Of a stretch of DNA of 39,099 nt, positions 20,941 through 33,100 are shown in pieces. The DNA is from Polysphondylium violaceum (lineage: Eukaryota; Evosea; Eumycetozoa; Dictyosteliales; Dictyosteliaceae): positions 1 through 39,099 of the forward strand of contig AJWJ01000199.1 of assembly GCA_000277445.1 (NCBI GenBank), in the 5' to 3' direction. The notes below the pieces were generated by a model, which made no database searches, was not told the DNA's origin, and worked only from the letters and a program-made list of their open reading frames with translations. The translations under genes and the position numbers were made by a program. Numbering within the stretch: the stretch's first letter is position 1; every line of letters begins with the position of its first letter.

Positions 20941-21442
20941 TTTTAATTTGATGGTTTGTTTGGTTACCCACCCATCATTATCACTATTTATAGAAATGAA
21001 AAAAAAATGAAAAAAAAATGAAAAATAAAAAATTTACTTCTACAGTGTGATTCCCTTCCAGAATGGAATTGTAGTTGTTTAATCCACAAATCCAATCTCC
21101 GTATATCTTTATAAAGAATATTAATCAAAACTGAAGAGAGATATAGATGAGATTGGAATATTATAGACGAAACAAACAATTCATTCCTTTCTTAATCCAA
21201 AATATTCATTTGAAAAAAACTCATGATTATTCTGCAAAAATAAAGACAATGACAATAGAATGCTAAAGACTTTTGAAAAAACTGTGACTTCATAGATCTA
21301 CTTTTTTCTTAGAATAAAATTATTTGGTTTTTTGATAAAATTTTTTTTTAATTTTTTTTTTCAAGATTTTTTAGACTTTAGGAATAGCACTGTACACATA
21401 ATATAAATCTACCTATCTATATATATATCTATATTATTAAAG
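20941..21442. promoter_or_regulatory. Shared divergent promoter, GFA and XRCC1
   Basis: This AT-rich stretch separates two divergent starts. It contains a short tandem GAAAAAAAAT repeat near 21000-21030, a hairpin at 21040-21074 (CTAC/GTAG and ATTCC/GGAAT arms), T-tracts at 21340-21360 and a CTATCTATATATATATCTATAT patch just before the XRCC1 ATG. An open frame at 20988-21179 (minus) has no support. Confidence 0.5.
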
Positions 21443-24000
21443 ATGTCAACACCAGTAAAGATAGGTACGACAAATCAACAACAAATAGATACATCATCAT
21501 TACCACCAAAGAGTGTGTTGATTGATGATTTTAGTATAGCCTATTGTTCATCAGAAAGCGATGTACACAAATCGAGTAATATTTTAAATGATGATACATT
21601 TAGAATATGGCAAACTACAAACAAAGAAAGTAAAGCAGTGTTGGAGATACAGTTTCCTTCACCAACGATGATCAAAGCTTTGGATATAGGTAATGCTGGC
21701 TCTGCATTCATAGAGGTATTGGTTGGTATGGCTAATTGGGAAGCAACTGAATTCCAAGTAATGGTACCAATTACAAACTTTATGAGCTTTAGCGACACTA
21801 AGAATAACACAAATAGAAATAGAGTTAAACGATTCGATAAATTAACATCTACCACCACTCATGTGTTGTGGGACAAGGTTAGAATCATTTGTACTCAACC
21901 CTTTTCCGAAGATTTTATTGGTCTAACTTTTCTTAAACTTTATTCACCGCCAAAGAAATCCTCTTTGACATCCTCGATAGAACTATTAAATACTAGTACT
22001 GGTGGGAAATTAAAGAATACAGTAGTAGTCAATAGTAGTAGCAATGATGAAGAACCAAAAACACCACCAACTAGTGTAGAGCTCTCAATGGAAACTGATA
22101 TTACACCACTTAAATCACAAAAGACAATGATAGAAGCTCATATTCATAATACAAATGTTTATAGATCAAATTCATCATTAAAGAAATCAAAATCTTCTAT
22201 ATTGTTTAATCCTTTACCTGGTGAAGTTGTAGTTATTAGAAACTCTTCAACAGAAAAATTTGTGAATAATAATGATAATGATAAAATGGACACCGATGAT
22301 GAAAGTAATGGTATGAGTAAAAGTAAGAGTAAAAATAATAGTACAAAAAGAAATGATCATGATGATGATAAAACAGATGAAGAGGAGGTTTCTACAGATA
22401 TTGAAGAAGATAATATTCAAGTACTTTCAATACCAAAGAAATATATACCAACATTTAGTCAGCTTTTAAATGGTGTGGTATTGGTTATTGGTGGTATTGT
22501 TAATCCAGAAAAAGGTCAAATTAGAGATAAAGCTATAGAAATGGGTGCAACATATAAACCCGATTGGTGTAGAGAGGCAACACATTTAATTACACCATTC
22601 TTTGGTACACCAAAGTTTAATCAAGCAAAGAAATATGGTGGCACTATTGCAAATCCAGATTGGATTAAAGAATGTTATAAACAAAAGGCTAGATTACCAG
22701 TAAGTAATTTCCCTGTTAAAAAACAAATAGACGATGAAGAAGAGGATGAAAAGCCAAAGAAATCTTCAAAGGCCAAGAGTATTAGTACAACAGATAAAAA
22801 GAAAAAGAAAAAAGGTGCCCCTGCAAAATATGACGATAGTGATGACGATAGTCATATACCAAACTCTTATGATTTTAACGATGGTTTTCTTACAAATGAT
22901 GACGAGAGTGGAAGTGATGATAATAATGACAATGGCAACGACAATGACGATGTACCATCAGATCCAGATCATATTGAATTTGTACCAGAAAAAGTATCTG
23001 ATTTGCTTAAAGATGGTTTAGGCTATCTTAAAAGAACCTATGATAATGTTAAAATAGCTCACCATTTGGATCCTAAAAAGAAACAAAAAACTAGTCAAGA
23101 ATCTACTATTCATTCCTCACCAATTAAACAAGATTATAAAGCATCAACAACAACAACTACTACTACTACCACAACAAATAGTAACAACAAAAATAATAAT
23201 GCACCAAAGAAAAAACAACTTGATATCTCTCCTCCAGATTCACCAGTAGAGAATAAAAAGAAATATGGAACTAACTCTGATTATGATGATGATATTGATG
23301 ATCCAATGATTTTTAATGCGCCACCTGTAGACGATACAATTGCGATGACTCCAAAACAAGTTTTAGAAGAAGTTAATAGAATAATTATTCAAAAGAAAAC
23401 CCAAACTCCTAGTAATAATAATAATAGTTTTGATACTGATGAAGATGAAGAAAATGATTCTAGACCTGATAAGTATACTCTTAAAGAAAAAGAACAAAAA
23501 GAAAATAATAATAATAACTCTAAACAAGAATCAAAAACTACATCTAAATCTTCTACACCAATCACTCCAACTACTACAACTACTACAACTACTACTACAA
23601 CTACAACAACACCTAAACCAAAACCAACTGAAAAAACATTGGGTAAAGAATGTAAGTGTTTATTTATATTTATCTATAAAAAACTATTAATAACTAACTA
23701 GTATTAGATATTTTAAATCCATTACCAGACTTTTTTGATGGACTTCAATTCTACTTGAGTATTAAAAATCAAGAATTAAGAGATAATATATTCAGACTAA
23801 TTACAACTTATAAGGGTAACTTGTCAACTATCCCTACAAATGAAACAAACTTTATCATCACAGATAAAACTTGGGATCGTTTATTTGATATCACCATTGG
23901 TAAATTCCCAAATGTAAAATTTCTAAAACCTTCATTTATTATTTTGTCTCACAATAATCAAACATTATCTCCATTAGAGAATCATTTAATTGTTAAATAA
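21443..24000 (+). CDS. xrcc1: XRCC1 DNA single-strand break repair scaffold
   Basis: Two exons, 21443-23651 and 23708-24000, with a 56-bp intron, give 833 residues. Residues about 25-172 match the XRCC1 N-terminal domain (NILNDDTFRIW, ALDIGNAGSAFIEVLVG, VRIICTQPFSEDFIGLTFLKLYSP), which in animals binds DNA polymerase beta. A first BRCT domain spans about 335-425 (VVLVIGGIVNPEKGQIRDKA, WIKECY), the region that contacts poly(ADP-ribose) and PARP in animals. A long acidic, Ser/Thr/Asn-rich and probably disordered linker follows. The second exon carries a C-terminal BRCT-like domain (about 737-833), the position that binds DNA ligase III in animals. The domain order is that of XRCC1. The Thr, Asp and Asn runs are usual for dictyostelids. 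It converges with the left twin gene, 132 bp away. Confidence 0.94.
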
Positions 24001-24132
24001 TAATAAATAGTAAATTAAATGTCTTTATTATATACAATATATGTTTGTTTTTAAACAAATTAAAATTTCCATGAATATTATTGAATTGGAATTTTAAAAT
24101 AAAAGTCATTTTATTGATTATTTATTTAAAAT

Positions 24133-24417
24133 TTAACACCAATTTCTACGTCTATTGTTATTGTTATCAATGTCAATATCGATATCGATATCGATATCAA
24201 TGTCAATATCATTTCTTCTACCACCACAGCAACCTCTTCTTGCAGATTGGTTAACAACAGAAAGACCACCGCCTAATGAACCAGATCCCTTGATTGATGA
24301 CTTCATCATTGATTGGCTTGGATTAGCAATTTGAGAGATAGTATCTATATTTAAAAAATTAGTATGATTTTCAAAAAAAAATAATGGTCAATTGTATAAA
24401 TAATTACTAAAAATCAT
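24133..24417 (-). CDS. Small dictyostelid protein with Asp-Ile repeat, left twin
   Basis: Exon 1 is 10 nt (24417-24408) and exon 2 is 24344-24133, with a 63-bp intron. The product is 73 residues: MIFNTISQIANPSQSMM at the start, then KSSIKGSGSLGGGLS, RRGCCGGRR, seven Asp-Ile dipeptides and NNNNRRRNWC. It lacks a signal peptide and known domain. The N-terminal M-(x)-IF-x-(T/S)-IS-x-I-x-NP pattern and the Gly/Cys stretch followed by a dipeptide repeat recall the small hssA/2C/7E and UPF0512 families, developmentally expressed in Dictyostelium. The resemblance is from memory and short. It is head to head with the nearly identical gene at 24738-25028: exon 2 differs at 6 of 212 bases, two silent and four changing residues (relative to the twin: D to V, A to V, T to A, K to R). 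Confidence 0.85.
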
Positions 24418-24737
24418 TGTATTATAGAATTGAAAATATTTGGAATGAATAAAAGTTGAATTGAAAAAATGAGGGGGGGCTTTGTCTATTTATATTATCA
24501 ATAATTAGTTGACACCATATTTATTTATTTAAAAAATGTCAACATTTATTTATTTAAAAAATTAAAATAAATTAAAATTACTCTTTTTGATTTCTATCAT
24601 TAGATTCAAAACTAAAAGACACATTTTTTTATTTGATTATAAAAACTATAAATAGTGGTCCAAACACTATCTTGAAAACAAAAATTTTAACTTTTAAAAT
24701 ACTCTACTCTTATTACTCATTTTATCTCTTTATTACA
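24418..24737. promoter_or_regulatory. Divergent promoter between the twin small genes
   Basis: These 320 bp separate the two start codons and are not themselves an obvious mirror copy. They contain a GAGGGGGGGCT tract at 24471-24481, an inverted repeat GTTGACA (24508-24514) / TGTCAAC (24537-24543), and a direct repeat of about 18 bp (ATTTATTTATTTAAAAAA type) at about 24519-24562. Both starts share the immediate context TACAATGATTTTTAGTA. Confidence 0.6.
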
Positions 24738-25028
24738 ATGATTTTTAGTATTTATTAGAAAAATTGAAATCTGTTTTAATCACATAAACTTTGTTACTAA
24801 TATATTTTAAATATAGATACTATCTCTCAAATTGCTAATCCAAGCCAATCAATGATGAAGTCATCAATCAAGGGTTCTGGTTCATTAGGCGGTGGTCTTT
24901 CAGATGCTAACCAATCTACAAGAAGAGGTTGCTGTGGTGGTAAAAGAAATGATATTGACATTGATATCGATATCGATATCGATATTGACATTGATAACAA
25001 TAACAATAGACGTAGAAATTGGTGTTAA
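24738..25028 (+). CDS. Small dictyostelid protein with Asp-Ile repeat, right twin
   Basis: Exons 24738-24747 (10 nt) and 24817-25028, with a 69-bp intron, give 73 residues. It begins MIFN, then TISQIANPSQSMMKSSIKGS, a Gly stretch, RRGCCGGKR, seven Asp-Ile dipeptides, four Asn and RRRNWC. The repeat is encoded by GATATC hexamers, each a palindrome. The intron body differs from that of the left twin, while the last 12 or so intron bases, exon 2 and about 12 bases past the stop are shared, so the copied block has clear limits. It converges with elp2, 66 bp away. Family placement is as uncertain as for its twin; expression and function are unknown. Confidence 0.85.
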
Positions 25029-25094
25029 ATTTTAAATAAACATTAATATTTTCTTGTTGATTGTTTATTGTTATAAAAATTTACTATTATTATT

Positions 25095-27741
25095 TTATTC
25101 AATATTTAAATTTAAATTAAATAAACGAACAGAGTTATCGGTACTACATGTAACCAATTGATAAGTATTATTATTATCGATACTTCTCCAACGAATTCTT
25201 CTAACATCAGAGGTATGGGAGATATGAGGAGCGACGGTATGAATACAACCCCATTCAATTGTTAAATCATCCTTGAGATCACCTTTCCAAACTGTAATTT
25301 TACCATCTTCTTCACCAACGGCCAAAAGATAGGTTTTTTCGTCAGCGTTCAATGATTTTGGAGCAAATTCAACACAAGTAACACCAGAACCAAATGTTGG
25401 CAAAGTGGAGGCCAATGCAGATTTTTCTCTAATATTTTGTAAACACCAAACCTTGACGACTTTATCACGTGCACCAGTTGCAAAGAATTTATCGTCATGA
25501 GACCAAGAACCAGACCAAATGATTCTACCATGAGCTTTTGGTGCAGAGATTACCTTGACAAATGGCTCTGCTGGATTTTCTGTTCTTTGCCAAAGAGTCC
25601 ACATACGATCTCTAGATACGCCTAAAAGGTATTGACTGTTGTGAGAAAATGTTATATTTACAACGGTAAGAGTGTGTCCTTTAAGATTAGCAACCTCTTT
25701 CCAATTGGATGTGTTCCAAATACGAACGGTGGCTTGATCAGCAGAAGAAGATCTACATGCTGATGCAACATAGGCACCATCATAACTACATGAAACTGCA
25801 ACCATTTCATTACCGTGTCCATAGAGTTTTTGTACCTCTGGCCAGAGAGATGATTGCAAGAGATGTTCTTCGACGGGTGGTTCACCAAGTACCTCTGGAT
25901 TGAATGGAACTTCATCGCCATCAAAATAACCACCATCACCACCCTCTTCACCACCGCCGCCGCCGCCTTGTACCAATGCGTTGTTGTCATCGCCACCGTC
26001 ATCGACAACGACTAAATTACCATCTTGATCAGAGAAATAGGGTTTGTTGGAGAGACCCAAGGATGGTTGATTGGCAGCCAATGGTCTTTGTGTGCCATCG
26101 TTGACTGGGACCACTTTGGAGATATTACAAAGGGTGTCGACAAAGTTTTGAGAGCCAACAAAGACTCTCATAATCTTTTCCTCAGCACCAGAGACAATGA
26201 CGTGTGTCTTTTTGTAAACAAATGTAAAGCATTCCAAATCATAACCATGGATTTGAGGTCTAGCAATCTCGTTCCATGACTCTACTTGTTTGCCGTCCTT
26301 TTTCCACTCGCTAAATAAACGAAGAGTACGATCAGTGCTGCAAGAGATAAAGTAACTATTGTCTGGGCTCAAAGAGAGATCTTGAACGGGGCCAAAATGG
26401 CCACTAATAGTGATTTGAGGCAACCACATACCATCTTGGAATTTCCAGAGATGGAATGCACCGTTGTAACCATGGGCAAAGATATACTCTCCACAGGGGG
26501 AAACAAGGGCTCCATAGAGACCCAAGATATTTCCACCCATGTCACCTACTCTGTACTCATCGATCCAAATACCAGTGTTTGTGTCTGGTTTCCAAATCAT
26601 GGCAGTCTTATCCATAGAGGCAGAGATAATGAGCATCTCTTGATGTCTCTTTCCTTCGGCGTTGGTTGTGGTTGGTTTCCAATGAATAGAGTAGACCCAA
26701 TCTTCGTGACCAGAGAGTACAGATTCCAACATGAATATATATTTGGTGTTGTTGCAATTGAAAAGATAGCCCTTGGAACTCAACGAAGTGACACCGCCAA
26801 CCTGAGTAGAGAGTGAATTGAGTAATTTATCGGCAGGATCAGCATTCAATTGCTGTTGTTGTTGTGCAGTGAATTTTGATAATCTCCACAATCTAATCTT
26901 GAAATCTTGTGATGAAGAGGCCAACACTATGTCACCTTCGTCGGTGGTGCAAAAAGAAAGACATTTTATCCAATCTTGATGACCTTGAAGTGCCATCAAC
27001 TTTTTGAATTGTATCTTTTCCTTGTCGTCTGTATTTTGAATATAAATATGAATCTTGGGCTCCAATCCACCAAGAGCTAAAATGGGTATCTCTGTGTCTG
27101 GAATAAATGAAAAACTACAACACTCCATACATCTTGGTTTAAAATCAATGCTTTGAATCATCTCCCATTGAGGCATTTGATTAGAGTCAATGTTTGCTTG
27201 AGTTGGCACTGATCTCTTCCAAATCTTTACTGTATTATCGGCAGATGTTGAACACAAAAGCATTGATCCATCCTTAAAATCCAATGTAGTTATATTTGTG
27301 ACACTATCTGTATGACCTGTTAATATTTGATTGATTTTAAATGTATCTCTTTCTTGATCTCTAATCCATGAAATAATTGTATTATCAGATGAACATGACA
27401 TTAATTCAATTTCATTTGATAAGTATCTATTTTCATATTCTATTGTTTATTATTACTAATCGGTTAGAAATATCTATATCATATTTATGTGTGTATGTAT
27501 TACAAATGAAACAAAAATAGGTACCTTTTAAAACATTTGGTAACCAAATTACATGATTAACTCTATCCTTATGACCGGGGAGTGTATTTAAAACCTTTGA
27601 TTTAATTGGATCAACAATAGCCACAAAATTTTGGGCACCATAGGCGGCAAGTTTATTTTTACCCCATACTAAACAATCACCTAAACAATTAGCACCAATA
27701 CTAATGAAATCAATATTGGATGTTACATTTATCTTTGTCAT
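25095..27741 (-). CDS. elp2: Elongator complex protein 2 (WD40)
   Basis: Exon 1 (27741-27525) and exon 2 (27439-25095) are joined by an 85-bp intron and give 853 residues. The acceptor was chosen because it restores the frame and the conserved NRYLSNEIELMSCSSDNTI start of the second blade. The protein is built from WD40 repeats (GHTDSVTNI, GHQDWIKCLSF, GHEDWVYSIHW, GHFGPVQDLSLS, GHGNEMVAVSCS, GHTLTVVNITFS and others), as in the two seven-bladed propellers of Elp2. The blocks FAHGYNGAFHLWK and GHGNEMVAVSCSYDGAYVASAC are characteristic. Elp2 holds the Elongator complex together; Elongator modifies wobble uridines of tRNAs. A Gly/Asp-rich loop (about 470-500) is specific to this lineage. It is divergent from the ABCG gene over a long shared region. 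Confidence 0.95.
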
Positions 27742-30144
27742 TTTATATTTATTAATAAATGTAAACTATCTTGATAAATATATTAAAATTCACTCATGCG
27801 TGCAAAAAGGGATGCACCACCGAAAAAAAAACGAGAAAATTCTAGAAAAAAAATAAAAAAAAAAAATTTTAAAAAAAAAAAAAAAACCTTAAGTACAAAT
27901 AATTTTATATAACTAAAATTTATCTCGCATATACATTGTTTAATTATACAAATAATAAATAATAAATAGAAAATAATAAACTACTATATAGAGTCTATAC
28001 ATTATTTAGTATATTTCTTTTATGTCTTATATGTACTCTACATTAGTACTGTGGACAATAAAATAATCTGGAATCTCATATAATTGATCAAATACAATAT
28101 AGAAAATGAAAATGAAGAGAAAAAGAAAAAAAAACCACGCAATAATGAGACAATAATCACATTTTACAACAATTTATTAATATAATGTGATTTGGAGACC
28201 ATTTAGAACCATCATCATTATTTGGTTATATAACGTAATAACCTTTTTGAATAATAAAGATTAATTGATTTTAAAACTTTTTATAGAAATACATCATCAT
28301 TATGATTAAATGTTTGATCCTCATAACACGTAGAACTTGGTATTAATTTTTTTCTTTTCACCAAAATCACACTCATCATAACATGCTCCGCCCATGATGT
28401 GAGATAAGAGATGGCACGATAAGAGACGGTTAGAGTGCGAGGGTGGTGAAGAGGTCTAAAAGAAAAAAGAAGATTAAAACTAAAAATAAACTTGGGGGCG
28501 CAAATAAAAAAAAAAAAAGAAAAAAACGTCATATGATGTTTTTAGAGAAAGCAGGGAAAAAAAAAAAAGGAACAAAATTTTAAGATAATGGTAGGCTTTA
28601 AGCACCATCATGATTTTATGTTCGATTCAAACAATAATAGCCACACCATTATTAATGTCTCCTGAATCAACAGCAGCATTATAATGTTGTGATTGAAACA
28701 AACAATCGTAAAAAGAACACAACGCCACAGAGGTTAAAGGGGCGGCTGACATAAAATTTATTTTTAAAAATTTAAATTTTTTTTGTAAAAAAAACAACGA
28801 CATAATGAAAAACATTGTGATGAAAATTCTCAAAATAGAAGTTTTAAAAAAAAACTGCGACACAAATTTAAAAATAAATATTTTTTTTACAGCACAATTA
28901 TGAAACCACTAAAAATGAAAAAGAACATAGATTGCCTAGTTTGGAAAGGGGACGTAATAAGAGCCTGCCTCAAACTATTAATAATGATGATTTCTTTGTC
29001 GCTCACCATGCCTTCATCATAGATGCGCTCTAAAAGGGTACAAATGATTTTTTTTTTATTTATTTTTTTGATTTTTATTTTTGTTGTTATCTCTTTGGCC
29101 CAACCAACTATAAAAGTGGCAAGTCCTTTTTTTTTTCAAAATAGTTTTTTTATCTTTGCTTAAAGCATTCCCTTATCATACCAATAAACATCCTACTTAA
29201 ACAAGGTTTGGTGTATTATTATTTGTGTATGTATCTTAAAATTAAAATTAAAATTTATTTAAAAACACACACAATTTAAAAAACATATTTGTCATCACAT
29301 ATGTTTTTCTGTTTCATACATTAAGACTCCTATTATATTGCGTGTGGTGTGTGTTTGTTTTTATTGTAAAACACTGTTCGAAATCAAGACATATAAATTA
29401 TTTTTTTATTTCATTTGCGCTTTTTTTTTATAAATCCCCCCCAATCTTTATTTGCAGCATTTTGTAAAAAAAAAAAAAAAAAACCAACCCTTTTAAAATA
29501 TCAACGGCAGTGTTTTGTTAGTGTTGTGTGTGTGAAATTCATTAGGGTAATATTGTGATCGAAATTGATAATTACAATACCACACCACACATTTTCCAAC
29601 CCCATAACTCCCCTTGCTTTAGGCTTCACCAAATTAAAAAATTCATCATATTGATTCTATCAATTGAATCATAATCGCATTATTCAGAATCATCCACCCC
29701 ACCTTACCACACATTCCAATTGACATCTATTGTGTGTGTTGTCCATAAACAAAATCTGTATGTGTGTGTGTTTTTTGTTTTTCATTTTAAGTATAAATTG
29801 ACTTTTGTTGTTGTATTTGTAATAAAAAAGATTTTTATAAACATTATCTTTTTGTATTTTCAATCAAAAAACAAATATCACTATTGTGTGTGAGTGAATA
29901 AGTGTGTTTGTCTTTTTTTCTTTTCTTTTTTTTTCCTTAAATGTATAGCTAATTTTTATCCCCGGCCATTTTTTAATATTAATACCTATTCCAATTTTAC
30001 CCATTTCTTAGATTATTTAATTTTTTAATTTTTTCCATTATTTTCAGATATAATATTAAAATTGGTATAAATTTTAGATATTTGTTTTGTTTTGTATTAT
30101 TCATTTAATATACTCTCTATACCTATATACCTATATAAAACACA
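27742..30144. promoter_or_regulatory. Long divergent promoter region, elp2 and ABCG transporter
   Basis: These 2.4 kb lie between two divergent genes. There is no convincing gene; open frames at 28281-28532 and 28627-28863 (minus) have poor codon use, and the latter lacks an ATG. GC-richer islands lie at 28370-28450, 28580-28740 and 28930-29040. The last has an ATGATGA/TCATCAT stem (28984-29020) and is followed by a T-run near 29048. TG- and CA-rich boxes occur at 29340-29360, 29518-29536, 29578-29600, 29697-29772 and 29884-29912, all in the half nearer the transporter, suggesting they belong to its promoter. Confidence 0.55.
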
Positions 30145-33100
30145 ATGGCTGGAGAAATTAATGAAGATGGAGTCCAATTGTCCGATTTTGGAACTCAAGT
30201 TCAATTAACTTCAACTACAGTAGGCGATGGCGAATTGGCTGCCTGCTATAAAGAAAAGAGATCAATGTATGTCACTGCTAGAAATCTCTCAATGACAGTT
30301 GGATCCGAGAAAAAGGGTGATATCAAAACAGTTTTAAACGATTTAAATTTCTTTTTAAAACCTGGTTCCATGGTTTTGGTTTTGGGTTCACCAGGATGTG
30401 GTAAAACTTCAGTTTTTAAATCTTTGGCCCAACAAACTCACTCTGAAACAATTACAGGTAATCTTTTATTCAATGGTAAATTGGCAAATTTAGATACCCA
30501 TCATCGTGATGTTGCCTATGTCGTTCAAGATGATCATCATATGGCTCCATTTACTGTTAGAGAAACTTTTAAATTTAGTGCTGATCTTCAAATGAGTGAA
30601 GGCACCACAGAAGAGGAAAAGATTAAAAGAGTAGATTATATTTTAAAGACATTGGATCTCGAAAGACAACAAGATACAGTCGTAGGTAACGAATTTCTTA
30701 GAGGTGTATCTGGTGGTCAAAAGAAAAGAGTTACAATTGGTGTAGAAATGGTTAAAGATGCTGGTTTACTTTTAATGGATGAGCCAACAACTGGTTTAGA
30801 TTCTACTACTTCTTTATCTGTATGTATAATTTGTTATTATTTTATTTTATATATTATTTACAATATATTAACAATAATTATAATTAATTTATAGTTATTA
30901 TCTAGTATTAAAGATACAGTTATTAGAAATGAAATGTCATGTTTAGTTGCATTACTTCAACCTGGTATTGAAATTACTAAATTATTCGACTTTTTAATGG
31001 TACTCAATGAAGGTAATATGGTTTATTTTGGTCCATTAAATGATGCCATTGGTTATTTTGAAGGTTTGGGATTTAAATTACCATCTCATCACAATCCAGC
31101 CGAATTTTTCCAAGAACTTGTTGACGAACCAGAATTATATTGTCCAGATGGTGAACCCCCCCTTAGAGGTGCCGAAGAGTTTGCCGAAGCATTCAAGAGA
31201 TCTGATATATATCAATCTATCATTAGTGATCTCGATAATAATATCCCAGATCCAAAAAATTACAAAGACAGCGAAGGTTTATCAAGATATCCAACCAGTT
31301 TAAATTACCAAGTTAACTTGGCATCTATTAGAGCTTTCAAAATGTTGATTTCCAATCCAGTTGCCGTTAGAATGAGGGTTATAAAATCTATTGTCATGGG
31401 TTTGATTTTAGGCTCCCTCTTTTATGGTTTAGATGCAAATATTACCGATGGAAACAACAGATCTGGTTTAATTTTCTTTTCTCTATTATTTATTGTTTTC
31501 TCTGGTATGGGTGCTATCTCTGTTCTTTTTGAGCAAAGAGAGGTGTTTTATATACAAAAGGATGGTAAATATTACAACACTATGGCCTTTTTCTTGTCTT
31601 TGATATTTGCCGAAATTCCCATTTCCATTATTGAAACAGTTATATTTACAACACTGGTCTATTGGATGTGTGGTTTACAAGCAAATGCCGAAAAGTTTAT
31701 TTATTTTGTCCTTTTAAACTTTGTTGCCGATATTTCCTTCCAATCTTTCTTTAAGATGGTTTCTGCCTTTTCCCCAACTCACACTATTGCCGCCGTATTA
31801 GCTCCAGCTATCCTTGCTCCATTCCTTCTTTTCTCTGGTTTCATGGCTCCAAAACCATCCATCCCAGGTTGGTGGATTTGGATTTATTGGATGTCTCCAA
31901 TCAAGTATGGCTTTGAAGGTTTAATGTCAAACGAACATCATGGTCTTGCCTATCATTGTGCCCCAGAAGAATTGGTACCAAGTCCATTGACACCAAAATT
32001 CAATGACTCTGTTGATGATGGTGGTTATGGTGGTTTCCAAGTCTGTCCAGCTTCAAATGGTGATTATTTCTTGAATACTTTAGGTATGCCCCAAAACAAT
32101 TGGTTCAAATGGATTGATTTGGCTATTGTTGCTGCTTTTGGTATTGGTTTTTCAATTATTATGTACTTTTGTCTCAAATATATTCACTATGATCACAGAG
32201 CCACCGACGCCTCCCCAGAAAAAGCTAAAAAGAAAAAAAACAAAAAAGAAAACAAAACCAAAGAACACAAAATCGAAGTTAAACAAAAGAAGGCCGCCAA
32301 GATCAAGAAAGAAATCCCAATTGGTTGCTACATGCAATGGAATAATCTTGTCTATGAAGTAGATATTAAAAAGGATGGAAAGAAACAACAATTAAGACTC
32401 TTGAATGAAATCAATGGTTATGTTAAACCAGGTATGCTTTTAGCTCTCATGGGTCCATCTGGTGCTGGTAAATCAACATTATTAGATGTTTTGGCCAATA
32501 GAAAGACTGGTGGTCATACTCATGGTCAAATTTTAATCAATGGTGCTCCAAGAACCAAATTCTTTACCAGAACTTCTGCCTATGTTGAACAATTTGATGT
32601 TTTACCACCAACTCAAACTGTTAGAGAAGCCATTCTCTTTAGTGCTCAAAATCGTCTCCCTAGTTCAATGACTCTTGATGAAAAAGTTAAATTTGTTGAT
32701 AACATTTTGGAAACCTTACATTTAGTAAAGATTGCTAACAGAGAAATTGGTCATGGTGATGCTGGTCTTTCACTTTCACAAAGAAAGAGAGTCAACATTG
32801 GTATTGAATTGGCATCTGATCCACAATTACTTTTCCTTGATGAACCAACCTCTGGTCTTGATTCATCTGCCGCCCTCAAGGTAATGGAATTGATTAAAAA
32901 GATTGCCTCTTCTGGTCGTTCCATTATTTGTACCATTCATCAACCATCAACTTCTATTTTCAAGAAATTTGATCATTTACTCTTACTCAAAAGAGGTGGT
33001 GAAACTGTATATTTTGGTCCAACTGGTGAAATGAGTTCAACTGTATTGGGTTACTTTGAACAACATGGACTTATTTGTGACACCCTAAAGAATCCAGCCG

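Larger units (their letters stand above)
24133..25028. repeat. Inverted duplication, two arms of about 225 bp
   Basis: The arms are roughly 24120-24358 and 24804-25040, about 97% identical over exon 2 (206 of 212 bases), pointing in opposite directions around a 470-bp spacer that contains the introns, first exons and shared promoter. Each arm holds an internal palindromic GATATC tract. Confidence 0.9.

Noticed and set aside
20988-21179. 63-codon minus-strand frame between the GFA and XRCC1 genes
   Set aside because: Its C-terminus is translation of A-runs and it has no recognisable features; it overlaps the divergent promoter.
28600-28630. tRNA T-arm-like GTTCGATTC
   Set aside because: There is no A-box at the right distance, no cloverleaf and no acceptor stem pairing.
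28281-28863. Two minus-strand open frames in the elp2/ABCG region
   Set aside because: They are dominated by Phe/Leu from A/T runs, the second lacks an ATG, and no splice sites extend them.
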